Origin: Paraburkholderia rhizosphaerae
GTDB lineage: Bacteria; Pseudomonadota; Gammaproteobacteria; Burkholderiales; Burkholderiaceae
Length of the DNA: 64,000 bases
Assembly (NCBI RefSeq): GCF_004366595.1
Contig: NZ_SORE01000004.1
Coordinates: 124,001 to 188,000 of the forward strand
Direction of reading: 5' to 3'
Position numbers and translations under genes: made by a program. Shown one piece after another: positions 26,170-36,148 of the stretch. Position 1 is the first letter of the stretch. Each line of letters begins with the position of its first letter. The notes under the pieces are model-generated. The model was not told where the DNA came from. It saw nothing but the letters and a program-made list of their open reading frames with translations, and made no database searches.

Positions 26170-26667
26170 TCAACCATCGCTCGGCCCCGGCTTCGCAGCC
26201 GGATCCGTCCTGCGTCGCTGCTGCACGACATCACGGCCGACAGCGAGCCGCCGCATATACTTGAACGTCCCCAGCGCTTTGGCGACGAAGTGGCCTTCGG
26301 TATCGCGAATCTCCCCTTCGCAATAGGCCATCGTAGTCGACCGATGCAGCACCCGACCGGTCGCACGCAACTCGCCACGTCCCGGCTGCATGAAATTCAC
26401 CTTCATCTCAACGGTCACAACGCCGACTCCGTCGGCGGACAAACTTCGCGCCGCCATTGCCAGCGCAACGTCCGCGAGCGTCATCGTGACGCCCCCATGC
26501 GCGACATTCCACGTATTCAGATGATCAGGCGCAAGCGGCAGCACGACCTCGCTCACGCCATCCGCCGCTGCCACCACCCGCACCCCAAGGTGGTCGACGA
26601 ACGGACTCTCAATGGCCGGCGGCGCAGCAACGGCCCCTTGCGTCGCCGCGCGTTTCGATTCAGTCAT
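26170..26667 (-). CDS. PaaI-type hotdog thioesterase
   Basis: 165 aa acyl-CoA thioesterase. The hotdog fold is shown by NTWNVAHGGVTMTLADVALAMAA near residues 55-77, with the conserved HGG turn and acidic residue of the helix, then VEMKVNFMQPGRGEL and MAYCEGEIRD. The physiological acyl-CoA is unknown. ATG at 26667 lies eight bases after the stop of the upstream Dabb gene, so the two are coupled; a 19-codon upstream extension is rejected because it overlaps that gene. Confidence 0.9.
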   Translation of the reverse strand: MTESKRAATQGAVAAPPAIESPFVDHLGVRVVAAADGVSEVVLPLAPDHLNTWNVAHGGVTMTLADVALAMAARSLSADGVGVVTVEMKVNFMQPGRGELRATGRVLHRSTTMAYCEGEIRDTEGHFVAKALGTFKYMRRLAVGRDVVQQRRRTDPAAKPGPSDG

Positions 26668-26674
26668 AAAGCAA

Positions 26675-26977
26675 TCACATTTCGTAATCGACGCATTCGC
26701 GCGACTCGCGCACCTTGCCGACAAACGCCTTCAGCGCTTCGTGCGTCGGATGGATTTGATAAGCGTCGAGCGCGGCCTTGTCGGCGAAATCGGAGACCAG
26801 CACGACGTCGTACGTGGATTCGAGACCCGGCTTGGCGAGCCCGACTTCGAGATGCAGGATGCCCGGAACGATCGAGCGGCAGCCTTCGAGCTTTTCCTTC
26901 AGCTTCACCGCGTTTTCCGCGCGCGTCGCGCCCTCGGCCTGTTCCTTCAGCTTCCACATCACGATGTGACGAATCAC
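26675..26977 (-). CDS. Dabb (stress-responsive alpha/beta barrel) protein
   Basis: 100 aa. VIRHIVMWKLKEQ at the start, PGILHLEVGLAKPG and YDVVLVSDFADKAALDAYQ are typical of the Dabb dimeric barrel fold. Start is GTG at 26977, chosen for AAGGAG eight bases upstream; the frame extends further but without support. Function is unknown; relatives include small cyclases and stress proteins. It is co-transcribed with the thioesterase gene downstream. Confidence 0.88.
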   Translation of the reverse strand: MIRHIVMWKLKEQAEGATRAENAVKLKEKLEGCRSIVPGILHLEVGLAKPGLESTYDVVLVSDFADKAALDAYQIHPTHEALKAFVGKVRESRECVDYEM

Positions 26978-27416
26978 GGTCTTCTCCTTGTCGATAATCG
27001 TTGTTGATCCATGCGGGACGGGCACCGCCGCGGCGCCCTCGCATCGACAAATGATACCGCGCACTATTCATTGCGATGCGGCAGACCCGCACAACCGTTC
27101 GCACCGCGCGTGAGCCCGGGCGGAAAAAACAGACGCATGCCAGGACACCGACCGGCGCAGACCGTTGCAGCGCTTCCTATACTTTCTGCATCGCCTCGTC
27201 CCATCGCCATCCCCGGCATCACGCATCGAACACGCCGCCCGCATGCGCGCAGCCCGCTTGCAGCGCGGCGTCATCAGGCCCGTGCGCCATATGGCGCCTG
27301 TTTTTATCGAAGCAGACCACGCATGAGCAGCGACGCGTTCGCACACTCATGCGGCCTCCCGCGGTTCGCCGCGGCGGCGCGCACGGTATATCGCCACCCT
27401 GTTTTGCGAGGGCAAT
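26978..27416. other. Divergent intergenic region
   Basis: It lies between the Dabb gene (minus) and the GYD gene (plus) and should contain both promoters. No gene, strong hairpin or repeat is evident. Frames crossing it have no ribosome site. Confidence 0.5.
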
Positions 27417-27710
27417 ATGGCTACTTACATCATGCTGGTCAACTGGACCGATCAGGGCATCCGCTCCGTGAAGGACACCGTCAAGCGCGCACACGCGTTC
27501 CGCGAGGTCGCGCAGGGACTTGGCGCCACGCTCGGCACGTTCAAATGGACGCTAGGCGCGTATGACCTCGTGGTTTCGCTCGACTGCCCCGACGACGAAA
27601 CCGCTACCCGCGTCGGGCTCGCGCTCGGGCTGCAAGGCAATGTGCGCACATCGACACTGCGCGCGTTCGGCGAAGACGAGATGGAACGTATCCTCGGCGG
27701 ATTGAAGTAA
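27417..27710 (+). CDS. GYD-domain protein
   Basis: 97 aa. MATYIMLVNWTDQGIRSVKD and LGAYDLVVSLDCPDDETA fit the GYD family, a small ferredoxin-like fold named for a Gly-Tyr-Asp motif (here GAYD). Function is unknown. The ATG follows GAGGGCA. It stands alone and is followed after 200 bases by a lipoprotein gene on the same strand. Confidence 0.88.
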   Translation: MATYIMLVNWTDQGIRSVKDTVKRAHAFREVAQGLGATLGTFKWTLGAYDLVVSLDCPDDETATRVGLALGLQGNVRTSTLRAFGEDEMERILGGLK

Positions 27711-27910
27711 GAGGCCAAGGCCGCCGCAGCCGGTTACACCACAACCGTTTCCATGACCCGACCGGTTGCAGCCCGTCCGCCGCATCACCGCGTGAGGCCG
27801 ATGCGGCGGCGTTTGCCGTGCGCGAGCGCGCCGCTCCACGCGTTAGCGCCCGAATCCGGCCACCCCAGTACAATGGCTCGCAGATTTCCGCTCTCGTCGA
27901 GGTGCAGGCC

Positions 27911-28420
27911 ATGCTCACTGATCGCGCTGTCCGGTTGTTCCGCTTCGTTGTTATCGTCTTTGCGTTTGCAGGCGTGACCGGTTCGTTGAGCGGTTGCGCC
28001 GGATGGTTCGGCAGCGAACCGCTGCGCGTGAACGTGGCCGGCCTCGAACCCCTCGAGAGCCAGGGGATGGAAGCGCGTTTCAATCTGAAGCTGCGCGTGC
28101 AGAACCCGAGCAGCGCACCGGTCGATTACAGCGGCGTTTCCGTCGATATGGAAGTCAACGGCAAGGCATTCGCGAGCGGCGTGAGTCCCGCGTCGGGCAG
28201 CGTACCGGCATTCGGCGAAACGATTATCAGCGTGCCCGTGACGGTCTCCGCGCTGACCGCGCTCCAGCAGATTTTCGAGTTCGTCAGCCGCGAGCAATAC
28301 GGTCAGATCCAGTACATCCTGCGTGGCCGGCTCGCCGGTAGCGGCATCGGCGGCGGTACGCGGTTTACCGACCAGGGCTCGCTATCCATACCGTTCCCCG
28401 CCGTCGGCGTGCCTTCGTGA
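27911..28420 (+). CDS. LEA14-like (WHy domain) lipoprotein
   Basis: 169 aa. A lipoprotein signal ends in the lipobox GSLSGC (Cys near residue 28). The mature protein is a LEA type 2/WHy domain: LRVNVAGLEPLESQGMEARF, LKLRVQNPSSAPVDYSGV and VPAFGETIISVPVTV. Such domains are beta sandwiches linked to desiccation and water-stress tolerance in plants and bacteria. ATG at 27911 has GAGGTG upstream; the frame opens 31 codons earlier without a ribosome site. It converges on the DMT transporter gene. Confidence 0.9.
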   Translation: MLTDRAVRLFRFVVIVFAFAGVTGSLSGCAGWFGSEPLRVNVAGLEPLESQGMEARFNLKLRVQNPSSAPVDYSGVSVDMEVNGKAFASGVSPASGSVPAFGETIISVPVTVSALTALQQIFEFVSREQYGQIQYILRGRLAGSGIGGGTRFTDQGSLSIPFPAVGVPS

Positions 28421-28447
28421 CGCATGCTCTCCATGCACGCTGATGAT

Positions 28448-29344
28448 TCACGCTGGCGGCGCGTCAACGGTCTTGCCGCGCAACGCCACCGCGATCGAAC
28501 TGCCGACAACCAGCGCGATGCCGGCCACCGATACCAGCCCGATCGTTTCGCCCCACGCGAGATAGCCGAATAGCGTCGCCCAGACGATACTCGTGTAGTT
28601 GTACGGCGCGAGCGCACTCGCGCTGGCGTTGCGGAACGCGACGGTCATCAGGATCTGGCCGGTACCCGCGAGAATGCCGATCAGCGCCATTAGCGCGAGC
28701 GCATCGAGCGTCGGGGTGCGCCACAGGAACAGCAGCGACATCCCGCTCACGAGCGTGCCGATCAATGTGAAGTACAGCACCGCGACGCTCGAGTCTTCAG
28801 TCGGCTTGAAGTGTTTGATCTGGATAATCGACAGCGCGCCGGTGATCGCGCTGAGAATAAGCAGCAGCGGACCCAGCCAGCTCGCCTGGTTGCCGTTCGG
28901 CCGCACGATCAGCAGCACGCCGATAAAACCGATCGCGGCCGCCGCCGCGTCGCGGCGCCGCAGCGTTTCCTTCAGCAGCAGCGGCGCCAGCACAATCACG
29001 AATAACGACTCCGAGTAGAGAATCGCAACCGCTTCGGACAACGGCACATAAGGCAGCCCGGCAAAAAACAACCCGAGCGTGACAAGCAGCGTCAGCGCAC
29101 GCACCGTCTGCCGGCGGACGTTCAGCGTTCTGATTCTTTCGCGCAACGGCGTGCCGTACATGCACATCGCAATCGCCGGCGCGAGGCCGAACAGCATGCG
29201 GAAGAACGTCAGCACATTGGCCGGATAATGCAGCGCGACCGTTTTCGCGAGCGCATCGACCAGCGCGAAGCAAAACATCGAGAGCAGAATCTGCACGATG
29301 CTGCGCGAATTGACGGCATGCGGACGGGCGACGGAGACGGACAC
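28448..29344 (-). CDS. EamA/DMT-family transporter
   Basis: 298 aa inner-membrane protein with ten predicted helices in two EamA halves. The first half includes FCFALVDALAKTVALHY and the second ILSAITGALSIIQIKHF and YTSIVWATLFGYLAWGET. DMT exporters move metabolites such as amino acids or nucleotides; the substrate cannot be deduced. The start is GTG with no clear ribosome site, so the exact N terminus is uncertain. Confidence 0.88.
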   Translation of the reverse strand: MSVSVARPHAVNSRSIVQILLSMFCFALVDALAKTVALHYPANVLTFFRMLFGLAPAIAMCMYGTPLRERIRTLNVRRQTVRALTLLVTLGLFFAGLPYVPLSEAVAILYSESLFVIVLAPLLLKETLRRRDAAAAAIGFIGVLLIVRPNGNQASWLGPLLLILSAITGALSIIQIKHFKPTEDSSVAVLYFTLIGTLVSGMSLLFLWRTPTLDALALMALIGILAGTGQILMTVAFRNASASALAPYNYTSIVWATLFGYLAWGETIGLVSVAGIALVVGSSIAVALRGKTVDAPPA

Positions 29345-29531
29345 GGGCGCGCAATGAGAATAGACATCAAGGGCCGCTGATCATGCGGGACCTCATGCGC
29401 TGCGTCAAGCAGAGCACGGCTCATTGCTGCCGCACTCGACTGGTTGTGAATGCAACCGGTGTTACACGCCGCAGCGGCCCTATGTGATCCGCATCGAGAC
29501 CGCTCTCGCCGGCAGCGGCAGCGCGACGCCG

Positions 29532-30182
29532 CTAGCCCAGCAGATCCGCCGCGCGCACGCGCCGCACGCCGGCCGCGTTCATCTCGCGCCACGCGGCATC
29601 GAGCGAGCCGTTCAGGTCGATCGCACGGGTCGCGTCTTCGATCACCGCGACATCGAACCCGGCGGCGCACGCATCGAGCGACGACCACGCAACGCAAAAG
29701 TCGGTCGCGAGCCCGCAGCACCACACCCGTTTCACACCGGTGTCGCGCAAGTAGCCGGTCAGGCCGGTTGGCGTCGTATGGTCGGCTTCGACGAACGCCG
29801 AATAGCTGTCGACATGCTGATGGTGTCCCTTGCGGATCACCGCACGCGCGTGCGGAATATCGACATCGCGATGAAACGCGGCGCCCGGCGTCTGCTGCAC
29901 GCAATGCACCGGCCACAACACCTGCTCGCCGTAAGGCAGCGTGATGAACTCGAACGGCTTGCGGCCCGCGTGATTTTCAGCGAACGAGATATGCGCGCGC
30001 GGGTGCCAGTCCTGTGTCAGCACGACGTGAGTGAACAGGCGCGCGAGCCGGTTCGCAAGCGGCACCACTTCGTCGCCGTGCGCGACCGCGAGCGCGCCGC
30101 CCGGCATAAAGTCGTTCTGCAAATCGACCACCAGCAGCACGTCGTCGGCCTGGTTGATCCTGAACTTCGGTTCCGCTGTCAT
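29532..30182 (-). CDS. pncA: Nicotinamidase
   Basis: 216 aa isochorismatase-like hydrolase converting nicotinamide to nicotinate in NAD salvage. The catalytic triad is visible: Asp20 in VVDLQNDFMPGG, Lys in VIRKGHH near residue 110 and Cys in GLATDFCVAW near 160. Metal ligands lie in TQDWHPRAHISF near residue 55. The ATG is fixed by AAGGAG directly upstream. It begins 35 bases after the stop of the beta-oxidation gene on the same strand and may be co-transcribed. Confidence 0.94.
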   Translation of the reverse strand: MTAEPKFRINQADDVLLVVDLQNDFMPGGALAVAHGDEVVPLANRLARLFTHVVLTQDWHPRAHISFAENHAGRKPFEFITLPYGEQVLWPVHCVQQTPGAAFHRDVDIPHARAVIRKGHHQHVDSYSAFVEADHTTPTGLTGYLRDTGVKRVWCCGLATDFCVAWSSLDACAAGFDVAVIEDATRAIDLNGSLDAAWREMNAAGVRRVRAADLLG

Positions 30183-30217
30183 CTCCTTACCTTGATCGTT
30201 GTGACAGAAGCCCCGGA

Positions 30218-32302
30218 TTATCCGTTGAAACGACGGTCTTGCGCTGCCCGCGCGACCAGGCCCGGCGCAATCTCCCACGCGTCGCCGTTCGGCTGCGCCG
30301 CGTAGCGTCGAATCGCGCGCTCGACCTCGGCGAGACCGAGCATATCCGCGTACAGCATCGGGCCGCCACGCCATGGCGGAAAACCGTATCCGGTCAGGTA
30401 GACCATATCGATGTCGGATGCTCTTGCCGCGATCCCTTCGTCGAGAATCTTCGCGCCTTCATTGACGAGCGCAAACACGAGCCGCTCGACGATTTCATTG
30501 TCGGTCAGTTCGCGGCGCACGATGCCGGCTTGCCGTGCATGCGCGACGATCATGTCGTCGACGAGTTGCGATGGCATCGCGCTGCGCTCGCCCGCCTTGT
30601 AGTCATACCAGCCGCCGCCGGTCTTCTGCCCGAAGCGCCCGAGCTCGCATAGCCGGTCGGCGAGCGTCGAATAGCGCTGCGCCGGGTGCTCGCGATAACG
30701 CCGTTTGCGAATCGCCCAGCCGATATCGTTGCCGGCCAGATCGCTCATCCGGAACGGCCCCATCGCGAATCCGAACGCCTCGATCGCACGATCGACCTGC
30801 GCGGGCAGCGCGCCCTCTTCGATCATGAATAGCGACTGACGGATGGTCTGCTCGATCATCCGGTTGCCGATAAAGCCGTCGCAGACGCCCGCGACCACCG
30901 CGGTCTTGCCGATCTTCTTCGCAAGCTTCATCACGGTCGCGAGCACGTCCTTCGCGGTTTGCGCGCCGCGCACGACCTCGAGCAGCTTCATCACATTGGC
31001 CGGGCTGAAGAAATGCAGGCCGACCACGTCCTGCGGACGCTGCGTGAACGCGGCGATCCGGTTCAGATCGAGCGTCGATGTGTTCGACGCGAGAATCGCG
31101 CCCGGCTTCGCCAACTGATCGATGCGGCGAAACACCTGCTCTTTCACATCGAGATCTTCGAATACCGCTTCGACGATCAGGTCCGCGTGAGTCAGACTGT
31201 CGTACGATGTCGACGCACTGATGCGCGCAAGCCGCTCGTCGGCTGCCTGCTGGCTCAGCCTGCCTTTTTTGACAGTGGTGTCGTAGTTCTTGCGGATCGT
31301 CGCGAGGCCGCGCTCGAGCGCTGCCTCGCTGGTATCGATCAGCGTGACCGGCAGCCCCGCGTTGACGAAACTCATTGCGATGCCGCCGCCCATCGTGCCC
31401 GCGCCGATCACCGCGACCTGCGCGATCGTGCGCGTAGCGGTATCTGACGGTACATCGGCGATCTTGCTCGCGGCGCGTTCGCCGAAAAATGCATGCCGCA
31501 ATGCGCGGCTTTCCGGCGACTGCACAAGCGCGACGAAGCATTCGCGCTCGAATGCGAGCCCTCTGTCGAAGCCATGCACCACGCCTGCTTCGATCGCATC
31601 GATGCATTTATGTGGCGCTGGAAAGTGCTTCGCGGTCTGTGCGATCTGCTCGCGCGCGGACTCGATGCAAGCCGCCGCATCCGGATGATCGATCGCGCGC
31701 TCGCGCAGCTTCGGGTATGGGCCGGGCCGCGCACCCGCTTCGCGTGCGAACGCGAGCGCGGCGGCGAGCAGATCGCCATCGACGACCTTGTCGAACAGCG
31801 CGGTATTCGCCAGCGTCTCCGCCATCGCCGGCTTGCCTGACACGATCATCTCGAGTGCGGTCTGCAAGCCGACCGCGCGCGGCAATCGTTGCGTGCCGCC
31901 GGCGCCGGGCAAGATGCCGAGTTTGACTTCCGGCAGCGCGATCTGCGTGCCGCGTGCGGCGATCCGGTAATGCGCGCCCAGCGCGAGTTCGAGGCCGCCG
32001 CCCAGCGCGACCCCATGCAGTGCGGCAACCACCGGCTTCGCGCTGCGCTCGAGCGCATGAATCACCGCGCCGAGCATCGGCTCCTGCGTCGCTTTCGGCG
32101 TGTTGAACTCGGTGATGTCGGCGCCACCGCAAAACACCTTGCCGGCGCCGGTCAGCACGATGGCGATCAGCGCCGGGTCCTGCTGCGCGCGCTCGAGCGC
32201 ATCGACGATGCCGGCCCGCGTCGAGTGGCCCAGACCGTTCACCGGCGGGTTGTTCAGCGTGATGACGGCAACGCCGTCGTGCGTCGTGTAGTCGACTGCC
32301 AT
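30218..32302 (-). CDS. Bifunctional enoyl-CoA hydratase / 3-hydroxyacyl-CoA dehydrogenase
   Basis: 694 aa beta-oxidation enzyme of the FadB/FadJ/EHHADH type. The N-terminal crotonase domain (1-190) has FCGGADITEF, the oxyanion segment HGVALGGGLELAL near residue 97 and catalytic glutamates in LPEVKLGILPGAGG. The NAD-binding domain begins AVIGAGTMGGGIAM near 298, with the dehydrogenase His in GLHFFSPANVMKLLE. Two C-terminal 3HCDH domains follow. Its ribosome site lies in a tandem array of 10-bp units, each containing GGAG or GAAG. It is followed by pncA and preceded on the same strand by an acyl-CoA ligase gene, a plausible fatty-acid degradation pair. Confidence 0.95.
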   Translation of the reverse strand: MAVDYTTHDGVAVITLNNPPVNGLGHSTRAGIVDALERAQQDPALIAIVLTGAGKVFCGGADITEFNTPKATQEPMLGAVIHALERSAKPVVAALHGVALGGGLELALGAHYRIAARGTQIALPEVKLGILPGAGGTQRLPRAVGLQTALEMIVSGKPAMAETLANTALFDKVVDGDLLAAALAFAREAGARPGPYPKLRERAIDHPDAAACIESAREQIAQTAKHFPAPHKCIDAIEAGVVHGFDRGLAFERECFVALVQSPESRALRHAFFGERAASKIADVPSDTATRTIAQVAVIGAGTMGGGIAMSFVNAGLPVTLIDTSEAALERGLATIRKNYDTTVKKGRLSQQAADERLARISASTSYDSLTHADLIVEAVFEDLDVKEQVFRRIDQLAKPGAILASNTSTLDLNRIAAFTQRPQDVVGLHFFSPANVMKLLEVVRGAQTAKDVLATVMKLAKKIGKTAVVAGVCDGFIGNRMIEQTIRQSLFMIEEGALPAQVDRAIEAFGFAMGPFRMSDLAGNDIGWAIRKRRYREHPAQRYSTLADRLCELGRFGQKTGGGWYDYKAGERSAMPSQLVDDMIVAHARQAGIVRRELTDNEIVERLVFALVNEGAKILDEGIAARASDIDMVYLTGYGFPPWRGGPMLYADMLGLAEVERAIRRYAAQPNGDAWEIAPGLVARAAQDRRFNG

Positions 32303-32310
32303 CTGTGTGT

Positions 32311-32370
32311 CTCCGCTTGTCTTCGCTTGTCTTCGCTTGTCTCCGCTTGTCTCCGCTTGTCTCCGCTTGT
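32311..32370. repeat. Six tandem 10-bp units carrying Shine-Dalgarno-like motifs
   Basis: Six head-to-tail copies of CTCCGCTTGT (two with one T substitution) end eight bases before the ATG of the bifunctional beta-oxidation gene. On the coding strand each unit reads ACAAGCGGAG or ACAAGCGAAG. The GGAG of the nearest unit is at ideal ribosome-binding distance. Confidence 0.95.
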
Positions 32371-32535
32371 CCGCGAACGCCGCATACCGCGCGCACGCGA
32401 TGCGCGCGACGCTGGCTTTACGCCGACGATCTATGTCACGGTTCGCGATCTCCGGCGAACGCTTCTAGCGAGCACGCAGCATACACAGAGCCCGACGTTC
32501 GTTCAATTTGGACGGGCTCGCGCGATGCGCGGCAT

Positions 32536-34278
32536 CTAGCGACGCGAGCGGCGCGCGCCGACGCCCTCTTCGACCGGTCCGGCCGTCGCGTGCGGATCGG
32601 CAGCGGCGGTTGCATCCGCCAGCGGACAGTCCGCGTCGGCGAGAGCCGACGGCAGCCGATAGTCGCGAAACTGCTCGCGCAGCTTCAGCTTCTGTAGCTT
32701 GCCGGTCGCCGTGTGGGGCAGTTCGTCGACGAACACGACGTCATCGGGAATCCACCATCTGACGACCTTGCCTGCGTAGAACGCCAGCAGTTCGTCGCGC
32801 GTCACATCGGCGTGCGGGCGCTTCACGACGACGAGCAGCGGCCGCTCGGTCCAGCGCGGATGCGCAACCGCGACGCACGCGGCTTCAGCCACCGCCGGAT
32901 GCGCAATCGCGACATTCTCGACATCGATCGAACTGATCCATTCGCCGCCGGACTTGATCACGTCCTTGCTGCGATCGGTGATGTGCAGAAAACCGTCGGC
33001 GTCGAGCGTCGCAACGTCGCCGGTCGGAAACCAGCCGTCGATCAGCGGCGACGTATCGGCACGGTAATAACGGTCGATCACGCATGGGCCACGCACATGC
33101 AGATCGCCGAACGCGACGCCATCCCAAGGCAATTCCCGGCCGTCGTCGCCGACGATCTTCATATCGACGCCAAACCCGGCACGGCCCTGTTTTTCGCGCA
33201 GTGCGCGCTGTACGCGTCGCGGCCGTTGCTCCTCTTCGCTGGTCAACTTCACGAGCGAGCCGAGCGGCGACATCTCTGTCATTCCCCACGCGTGAATCAC
33301 TTCGACGCCGTAGTCGTCCTCGAAGGTGCGCAGCATCGCGGGCGGACACGCGGATCCGCCGATCACGGTGCGCTCGAGCGACGAAAAACGCGCGCCGGTT
33401 TCCTTCAAATGCGCAAGTAGTCCGAGGTAGACGGTCGGCACGCCCGCCGAAAACGTGACGCGCTCCGCTTCCATCAGCTCATATAGCGAGCGGCCGTCGA
33501 GATCCTTGCCCGGCAACACCAGTTTCGAGCCTGCGAGCGGCGCCGCATGCGGAATGCCCCATGCGTTCACATGAAACATCGGCACAACCGGCAGCACGAC
33601 GTCGCGCGCGGACAGCGCCAGCGCATTCGGCAGCGCGGCGCCGTACGCATGCAGCACCGTCGAGCGATGCGAATACAGCGCGCCTTTCGGATGGCCGGTC
33701 GTGCCGGACGTGTAGCACAGGTAGGATGCGCTGCGCTCGTCGATGCGCGGCCAGTCGAATTCGCCGTCGTGCGGCGCGAGCAGCGTCTCGTAGCTCAGGA
33801 CCGGCGTGCGCATGTCGGGCAGACGCGCGTCATCCGTGAGCGCAATCCAGCCGCGCACGTGCGGGCATTGCGGCGCGAGTGTATCGACGAGCGGCGCGAA
33901 CGGCGCATCGAACAGCACATAGCTGTCTTGCGCATCGTTGATGATGAACGCGATCTGATCCGGAAAGAGCCGCGGATTGATCGTGTGACAGACCGCGCCG
34001 AAGCCCGTTGTGCCGTAGTAGGTTTCCAGATGCCGGTGGCCGTTCCACGCCAGCGTGGCGACGCGCTCGCCCGGCTGCACATCGAGCGCAATCAGCGCTT
34101 GTGCCAGCTGCTTCGCGCGCCGCTCGCAATCGCGGTACGTATAGCGATGCAGATCGCCTTCGATGCGCCGCGACACAATCTCGACCGTGCCATAGAAGCG
34201 CGCCGCGTGCGTCAGCAGCGCGGACACCGTCAACGGCACATCCATCATCTGACCTTGCAGCGGCGCCGTCATGCGCAT
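32536..34278 (-). CDS. Acyl-CoA synthetase (AMP-forming)
   Basis: 580 aa ANL-superfamily ligase activating medium or long fatty acids with ATP and CoA. The P-loop [16 protein letters not shown] is near residues 185-200, [10 protein letters not shown] near 340, [15 protein letters not shown] near 430, [12 protein letters not shown] near 450 and the catalytic lysine in [10 protein letters not shown] near 535. The overall pattern matches the AlkK/DmdB group. The C-terminal 40 residues are Ala/Asp-rich and outside the fold. ATG at 34278 is chosen; a second ATG two codons on is equally possible. It lies upstream of the beta-oxidation gene on the same strand, 233 bases apart. Confidence 0.92.
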   Translation of the reverse strand: MRMTAPLQGQMMDVPLTVSALLTHAARFYGTVEIVSRRIEGDLHRYTYRDCERRAKQLAQALIALDVQPGERVATLAWNGHRHLETYYGTTGFGAVCHTINPRLFPDQIAFIINDAQDSYVLFDAPFAPLVDTLAPQCPHVRGWIALTDDARLPDMRTPVLSYETLLAPHDGEFDWPRIDERSASYLCYTSGTTGHPKGALYSHRSTVLHAYGAALPNALALSARDVVLPVVPMFHVNAWGIPHAAPLAGSKLVLPGKDLDGRSLYELMEAERVTFSAGVPTVYLGLLAHLKETGARFSSLERTVIGGSACPPAMLRTFEDDYGVEVIHAWGMTEMSPLGSLVKLTSEEEQRPRRVQRALREKQGRAGFGVDMKIVGDDGRELPWDGVAFGDLHVRGPCVIDRYYRADTSPLIDGWFPTGDVATLDADGFLHITDRSKDVIKSGGEWISSIDVENVAIAHPAVAEAACVAVAHPRWTERPLLVVVKRPHADVTRDELLAFYAGKVVRWWIPDDVVFVDELPHTATGKLQKLKLREQFRDYRLPSALADADCPLADATAAADPHATAGPVEEGVGARRSRR

Positions 34279-34445
34279 ATCCCGTTGGTTGTCTTGATGA
34301 TCGTCACCTGCGGTGGCTGCAGTTTCCGTTCCCACGCGGCGTCGCAGGAGCGCCGCCCGGAGACCGCGCGTATGCGACGCAAGTACGCGGCCTGCAGCGT
34401 CTGACACGCGGATTTACAATATCGGCTATTAAAGAGGCGCTCAAT

Positions 34446-36017
34446 ATGACGTTTTCACCAGGCACCGCCGAATTTCCCGCCACCGCCGCATCCGGTCCGC
34501 TCGATCTGGTCGCGTCGGCGATATCGAGCCAGCGCAACGGCGCATTCGCGCAGCTCGGCTCCGCTTTTCTGACGCGCTTGCCCGCCGCGCCGCTGCCCGC
34601 ACCGTATGTGGTCGGCTTTTCCGCGCAAACCGCCGCGCTGCTCGGCTTTCCGGCGACGCTCGCGAGCGAGCCGGGCTTCGCTGACTATTTCTCCGGCAAC
34701 CCGACGCGCGAATGGCCCGCCGCGGCGTTGCCGTACGCGTCGGTGTATTCCGGCCACCAGTTCGGCGTGTGGGCCGGCCAGCTCGGCGATGGCCGCGCGC
34801 TCGGTCTCGGCGAAGTCGAACACGCGGGCGCGCGCTATGAATTGCAGTTGAAAGGCAGCGGCCGCACGCCGTACTCGCGAATGGGCGACGGCCGCGCGGT
34901 GCTGCGTTCGTCGATTCGCGAGTTTCTGTGCTCGGAGGCGATGCATCACCTCGGCATTCCGACCACGCGCGCGCTGTGCGTGACCGGTTCCGACCAGCCC
35001 GTGCGCCGCGAGGAAATGGAAACGGCGGCGGTCGTCACGCGCGTGTCGCCAAGCTTCGTGCGGTTCGGCCATTTCGAGCACTTCTACTCGCACGATCGGA
35101 TCGACGAACTGCGCGCGCTGGCCGATCACATCATCGACCGCTTCTATCCGGCGTGCCGCGACGCGGACGACCCGTATCTCGCGCTGCTGCACGAAGCGGT
35201 GCTGTCGACCGCGGACCTGGTCGCGCAATGGCAGGCGGTCGGCTTCTGCCACGGCGTGATGAACACCGACAACATGTCGATCCTTGGTCTGACGATCGAC
35301 TATGGTCCGTTCGGTTTTATCGATGGCTTCGACGCGAACCACATCTGCAACCATTCGGATTCGCAAGGCCGCTATGCGTACCGGATGCAGCCGCAGATCG
35401 CGTACTGGAATCTCTTCTGCCTTGCGCAAGGGCTGCTGCCGCTGTTCGGCGCGCGCTACGAAGAAAGCAAACGCAGCGAGCGCGCGGTCGAAGACGCGCA
35501 ACGCGTGCTCGAAGGCTTCAAGGCACGCTTTGCGCCGGCGCTCGAAGGCCGCATGCGCGACAAGCTGGGCCTCGAGACCGCGCGCGAAGGCGACGACGCA
35601 CTGGCCAACAAGCTGTTCGAGATCATGCATGCGAACCGCGCGGACTTCACGTTGACGTTCCGTCACCTCGCGCAGATGTCGAAGCACGACGCGCGCGGCG
35701 ATGCGGCGGCGCGCGACCTGTTTCTCGATCGCGCCGCATTCGACGCGTGGGCGAACGACTACCGCGCCCGGCTGTCACATGACGCACGCGACGATACGTC
35801 GCGTGCGCTTGCAATGAACCGCGTGAACCCCAAGTTTGTGCTTCGCAATCACCTTGCGGAAACGGCAATCCGGCACGCGAAAGAGAAAGATTTCTCCGAA
35901 GTGGAACGGCTCGCGGCCGTGCTGCGCCGGCCGTTCGACGAACAGCCCGAGCATGCCGCTTATGCGGCGCTGCCGCCTGATTGGGCGACGTCGCTGGAAG
36001 TCAGCTGTTCGTCGTGA
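34446..36017 (+). CDS. selO: Protein adenylyltransferase SelO
   Basis: 523 aa pseudokinase that transfers AMP to Ser, Thr or Tyr of target proteins and is linked to oxidative-stress responses. The inverted ATP-binding site is seen in [33 protein letters not shown] near residue 140 and the catalytic segment [19 protein letters not shown] near 270. The C terminus ends SCSS: the Cys third from the end occupies the place of selenocysteine in vertebrate SelO. ATG at 34446 follows GAGG; the frame upstream is unsupported. msrB follows by 131 bases, a pairing that suits redox repair. Confidence 0.95.
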   Translation: MTFSPGTAEFPATAASGPLDLVASAISSQRNGAFAQLGSAFLTRLPAAPLPAPYVVGFSAQTAALLGFPATLASEPGFADYFSGNPTREWPAAALPYASVYSGHQFGVWAGQLGDGRALGLGEVEHAGARYELQLKGSGRTPYSRMGDGRAVLRSSIREFLCSEAMHHLGIPTTRALCVTGSDQPVRREEMETAAVVTRVSPSFVRFGHFEHFYSHDRIDELRALADHIIDRFYPACRDADDPYLALLHEAVLSTADLVAQWQAVGFCHGVMNTDNMSILGLTIDYGPFGFIDGFDANHICNHSDSQGRYAYRMQPQIAYWNLFCLAQGLLPLFGARYEESKRSERAVEDAQRVLEGFKARFAPALEGRMRDKLGLETAREGDDALANKLFEIMHANRADFTLTFRHLAQMSKHDARGDAAARDLFLDRAAFDAWANDYRARLSHDARDDTSRALAMNRVNPKFVLRNHLAETAIRHAKEKDFSEVERLAAVLRRPFDEQPEHAAYAALPPDWATSLEVSCSS

Positions 36018-36148
36018 TGGCCGCGCCGCAGTTGCTGCTGTTACTAGCGCGCGCCTGTCATTCTGGCGCGGCCGGCGCGACATAAACCTGCGGCCGCGCG
36101 ACACGCGGCGCACCTTTGCCCGACCCGCATTCTTCTCAGGACGAGACC

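Noticed and set aside
32311..32370. CRISPR-like direct repeats
   Set aside because: Units are 10 bp with no spacers; it is a simple tandem repeat. No CRISPR array is seen anywhere in the window.
34455..35687. 410-codon minus-strand frame
   Set aside because: Antisense to selO; shadow of high-GC coding.
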